The notes beneath the pieces are model-generated. The model worked only from the letters and a program-made list of their open reading frames with translations. It was not told where the DNA came from and did no database searches. DNA of 41,790 nt from Acidimicrobiia bacterium (GTDB lineage Bacteria > Actinomycetota > Acidimicrobiia > Acidimicrobiales > Bin134), in the NCBI GenBank assembly GCA_009843865.1, contig VYCQ01000032.1:1-41790 (forward strand). The letters are read 5' to 3'. Every line of letters starts with the position of its first letter. Position 1 is the stretch's first letter. The translations under genes and the position numbers were made by a program. Below are positions 40,161 to 41,790 of the stretch, in pieces.

Positions 40161-41579
40161 CTAGTGTGGATGGCCTTGGGCTAGGGCGGCTAGTAGGGCT
40201 AAGTCTTCAGAGTTGAACATCTCTATCACTGCATAGATGAGCTTGTCAGCTCCGGTAGTAGTCGCGAGAGCACGGTGGCCACTGCTGCCTTCGGTCGGGC
40301 GGTTGGTGGTTAGTAGAACCAGTGGGTAATCAACTTCAGAGCAAGCTAACAACGCTGCTTTGCCTAGGGCTTCCCAGAGAGTATCGCTGCGATGCAGTCC
40401 GAGACCTTGGGAAACGGTGAAGGCACCTGAGACATTAAAAAGAAATTTTTGACCTCGCTGGTTGCTGGCTGCAAAGTGAGCCTCTACTCCACAGGGAAAT
40501 TTAATCTTGTCTTTGATGTTGCGAAATCCACTTTGTTCAAGATGCTCACGCGCTAAAGCTTGTGCTGTTTGGCCTTTTTGTGCTATTTGATTTTGTATTA
40601 CTTGGTCTTCTTGTGTTGTTTGAGTGGCGAAGTTGTTCAGCAACGCTGTTTGGGAGCGTTCGTCTGCAATGCGCTGTTTTGCTAAAGCCACGTAGTCGGT
40701 ATCGGTATCGAAGCCCACAAAGTGGCGGCCGTTGCGAATCGCAGCAACTGCGGTTGCACCCGAGCCCATAAAGGGGTCTAGAACCAAGTCTCCTTTATAG
40801 GTGTAGAGGTTGATAAGGCGTTGCGGCAGCTCCACGGGGAATGGCGCGGGGTGGCCTATACGCTTGGCGGATTCTGCTGGTATGTCCCACACATCGGTGG
40901 TGGCCTCCATGAACTCATCAGCAGTAGAAGTTGCCTCTGAAGGCATTCCTAGCGCGGCTCTTTCTGTCGCGGGTACAGCTCGATCGAACCTGCCTTTGGA
41001 TGCGATCACCACTCTTTCGGTCAGGTCGCGTAGCACCGGGTTTGTTGGTTGTCGAAAGCTACCCCACGCGCAGTTTCCTCCAGATCCTTTAGCTTTGCGC
41101 CAGATTACTTCGCCTCGCAACAACAGCTTGAGGCGGTTTTGCAGGATGTTGATTATATCTGCTGACAAAGAGCGGTAGGGTCTGCGCCCTAAGTTGGCGA
41201 CATTAATCGCCAAGCGGCCACCGGGTTCAAGCTTGGCTACACAGTTGGCGAGAACCTCCTCCAGCATGGTCAAAAAATCTATGTAATTAGCTGGTACATG
41301 ACCTTCGCCTGCTGTTTTTTCATATTCTTTGCCTACAAAGTAGGGGGGTGAAGTTACTACAAGGGCTACTGAGTTGTCGGCTATCTTGCCGTGTAGATCC
41401 ATCTTGCGAGCATCACCTAACCAAATTTTATTTCGACAGATCGGTGTCGCAATATCAGCATTGTTGTTGATCTCAGGTGCTGGAAAACGTCCATAAAATC
41501 TCGAGGCATCGTGCCCTTCGCGTTTTCCCACTCCGAAACTAGACGTTGTTGTGGGTTGTCGCTGCTGAGCTGAAGGCAT
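40161..41579 (-). CDS. beta-class site-specific DNA methyltransferase with extra C-terminal domain
   Basis: The 472-residue protein has a methyltransferase half (about 50-310) with TSPPY (76-80, motif IV) before DPFMGSG (268-274, motif I), the beta-class order typical of N4-cytosine or N6-adenine enzymes. DVWDIP (229-234) and HPAPFPVELPQRLI also fit. A Gln-rich linker (310-340) leads to a 130-residue C-terminal domain (REHLEQSGF to LAALAQG) with GVEAHFAA (364-371), FLFNVSGAF and an alternating strand-helix pattern; it resembles a PD-(D/E)XK nuclease fold in outline, but the catalytic acids and lysine are not clearly conserved. No separate restriction gene is visible. An in-frame stop lies just upstream of the ATG; AAGGAG is 13 bases away, rather far. 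Confidence 0.82.
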   Translation of the reverse strand: MPSAQQRQPTTTSSFGVGKREGHDASRFYGRFPAPEINNNADIATPICRNKIWLGDARKMDLHGKIADNSVALVVTSPPYFVGKEYEKTAGEGHVPANYIDFLTMLEEVLANCVAKLEPGGRLAINVANLGRRPYRSLSADIINILQNRLKLLLRGEVIWRKAKGSGGNCAWGSFRQPTNPVLRDLTERVVIASKGRFDRAVPATERAALGMPSEATSTADEFMEATTDVWDIPAESAKRIGHPAPFPVELPQRLINLYTYKGDLVLDPFMGSGATAVAAIRNGRHFVGFDTDTDYVALAKQRIADERSQTALLNNFATQTTQEDQVIQNQIAQKGQTAQALAREHLEQSGFRNIKDKIKFPCGVEAHFAASNQRGQKFLFNVSGAFTVSQGLGLHRSDTLWEALGKAALLACSEVDYPLVLLTTNRPTEGSSGHRALATTTGADKLIYAVIEMFNSEDLALLAALAQGHPH

Positions 41580-41631
41580 TATTTCAAGTTAGCTCCTTAT
41601 CATCTTCAATTACTGGCAGATGTCAAGGAGG

Positions 41632-41790
41632 TTAATGCAATTCTTTGGGTTGGAGGTTGGATGCTTCAACCCTGCCTTCTAAGCGACCTACTCTGCCACA
41701 GAGTTCCATAACAACATTGGTGAGATGGTTTAGCTGATGAAATACTTGCTTGAAGTTGTCTTGGGTTTCGGTTCGTAGTTGTTGGATGCT
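41632..41790 (-). CDS. C-terminal end of an unidentified, probably coiled-coil protein (5' end outside window)
   Basis: On the minus strand the frame is open from the right edge to a TAA at 41632-41634, giving 52 codons. The peptide contains QLRTETQDNFKQVFHQL and LTNVVMELCGRVGRLEGR, with hydrophobic residues spaced as in a coiled coil. It is in the same direction as the methyltransferase, 52 bases upstream, so the two may be cotranscribed. Too little is visible to name a family. Confidence 0.5.
   Translation of the reverse strand, partial: SIQQLRTETQDNFKQVFHQLNHLTNVVMELCGRVGRLEGRVEASNLQPKELH

Noticed and set aside
41635-41682. Strong AAGGAGG site followed by ATG and a 15-codon plus-strand frame
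   Set aside because: It is antisense to the end of the edge gene, very short and without recognisable features; probably chance, though a leader peptide cannot be fully excluded.
1-41790. A defence island, prophage or CRISPR system
   Set aside because: Apart from the methyltransferase there are no nuclease, toxin, integrase or Cas genes and no repeat-spacer pattern; XerC is the chromosomal type.

Overview
The window looks like chromosomal DNA of a moderate-GC actinobacterium, most likely of the class Acidimicrobiia. The order xerC, M23-like gene, rpsB, tsf, pyrH, frr, cdsA, dxr, rseP, ispG, proS, rimP, nusA, infB, rbfA, truB, ribF is the actinobacterial arrangement, and DUF501 and DUF3040 proteins are characteristic of that phylum. 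GTG and TTG starts, 1-8 base overlaps and lipoprotein signal peptides are frequent. The class assignment is inference from gene content and composition; no 16S or tRNA gene is present. No insertion sequence, prophage, CRISPR array, tRNA or rRNA gene was seen.

Layout. 1-974: 3' end of a large acidic Calx-beta-like repeat protein whose base composition flips inside the gene. 991-6116: single-domain genes (DUF3179 lipoprotein, MobA-like nucleotidyltransferase, CoxG-like protein, DUF501, Ppx/GppA, GNAT, methylmalonyl-CoA epimerase). 6162-11575: an ABC uptake operon of the BMP/nucleoside type (lipoprotein, double ATPase, two permeases) ending in a medium-chain dehydrogenase whose nucleotide-binding domain is missing. 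11662-12950: a MarP-like serine protease facing a sortase-type surface protein, with a hairpin between them. 13076-17886: cysS, then on the other strand plsC, a lipoprotein fusing a beta-lactamase/PBP-like domain to a NodB polysaccharide deacetylase, and a four-helix membrane protein. 17965-18462: a 36-residue membrane protein gene divergent from a c-type cytochrome lipoprotein. 18605-22806: comM, dprA, xerC and a LytM-like protein with no zinc ligands. 22940-39607: a long housekeeping superoperon for translation (rpsB, tsf, frr, proS, rimP, nusA, infB, rbfA, truB), nucleotide and lipid supply (pyrH, cdsA), the MEP isoprenoid pathway (dxr, ispG), the site-2 protease and flavin cofactor synthesis (ribF). 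39728-41790: a DUF3040 membrane protein and, convergently, a beta-class DNA methyltransferase with an extra C-terminal domain, preceded by the end of another minus-strand gene.

The most unusual items are the beta-lactamase-like/NodB fusion lipoprotein, a predicted three-way-junction leader RNA directly before the comM start codon, the catalytically empty LytM protein, the dehydrogenase lacking its Rossmann domain, the methyltransferase with a possibly nuclease-derived tail, and short imperfect tandem duplications (9-18 bases) recurring in spacers and protein linkers. None amounts to a demonstrated new system; they are leads.
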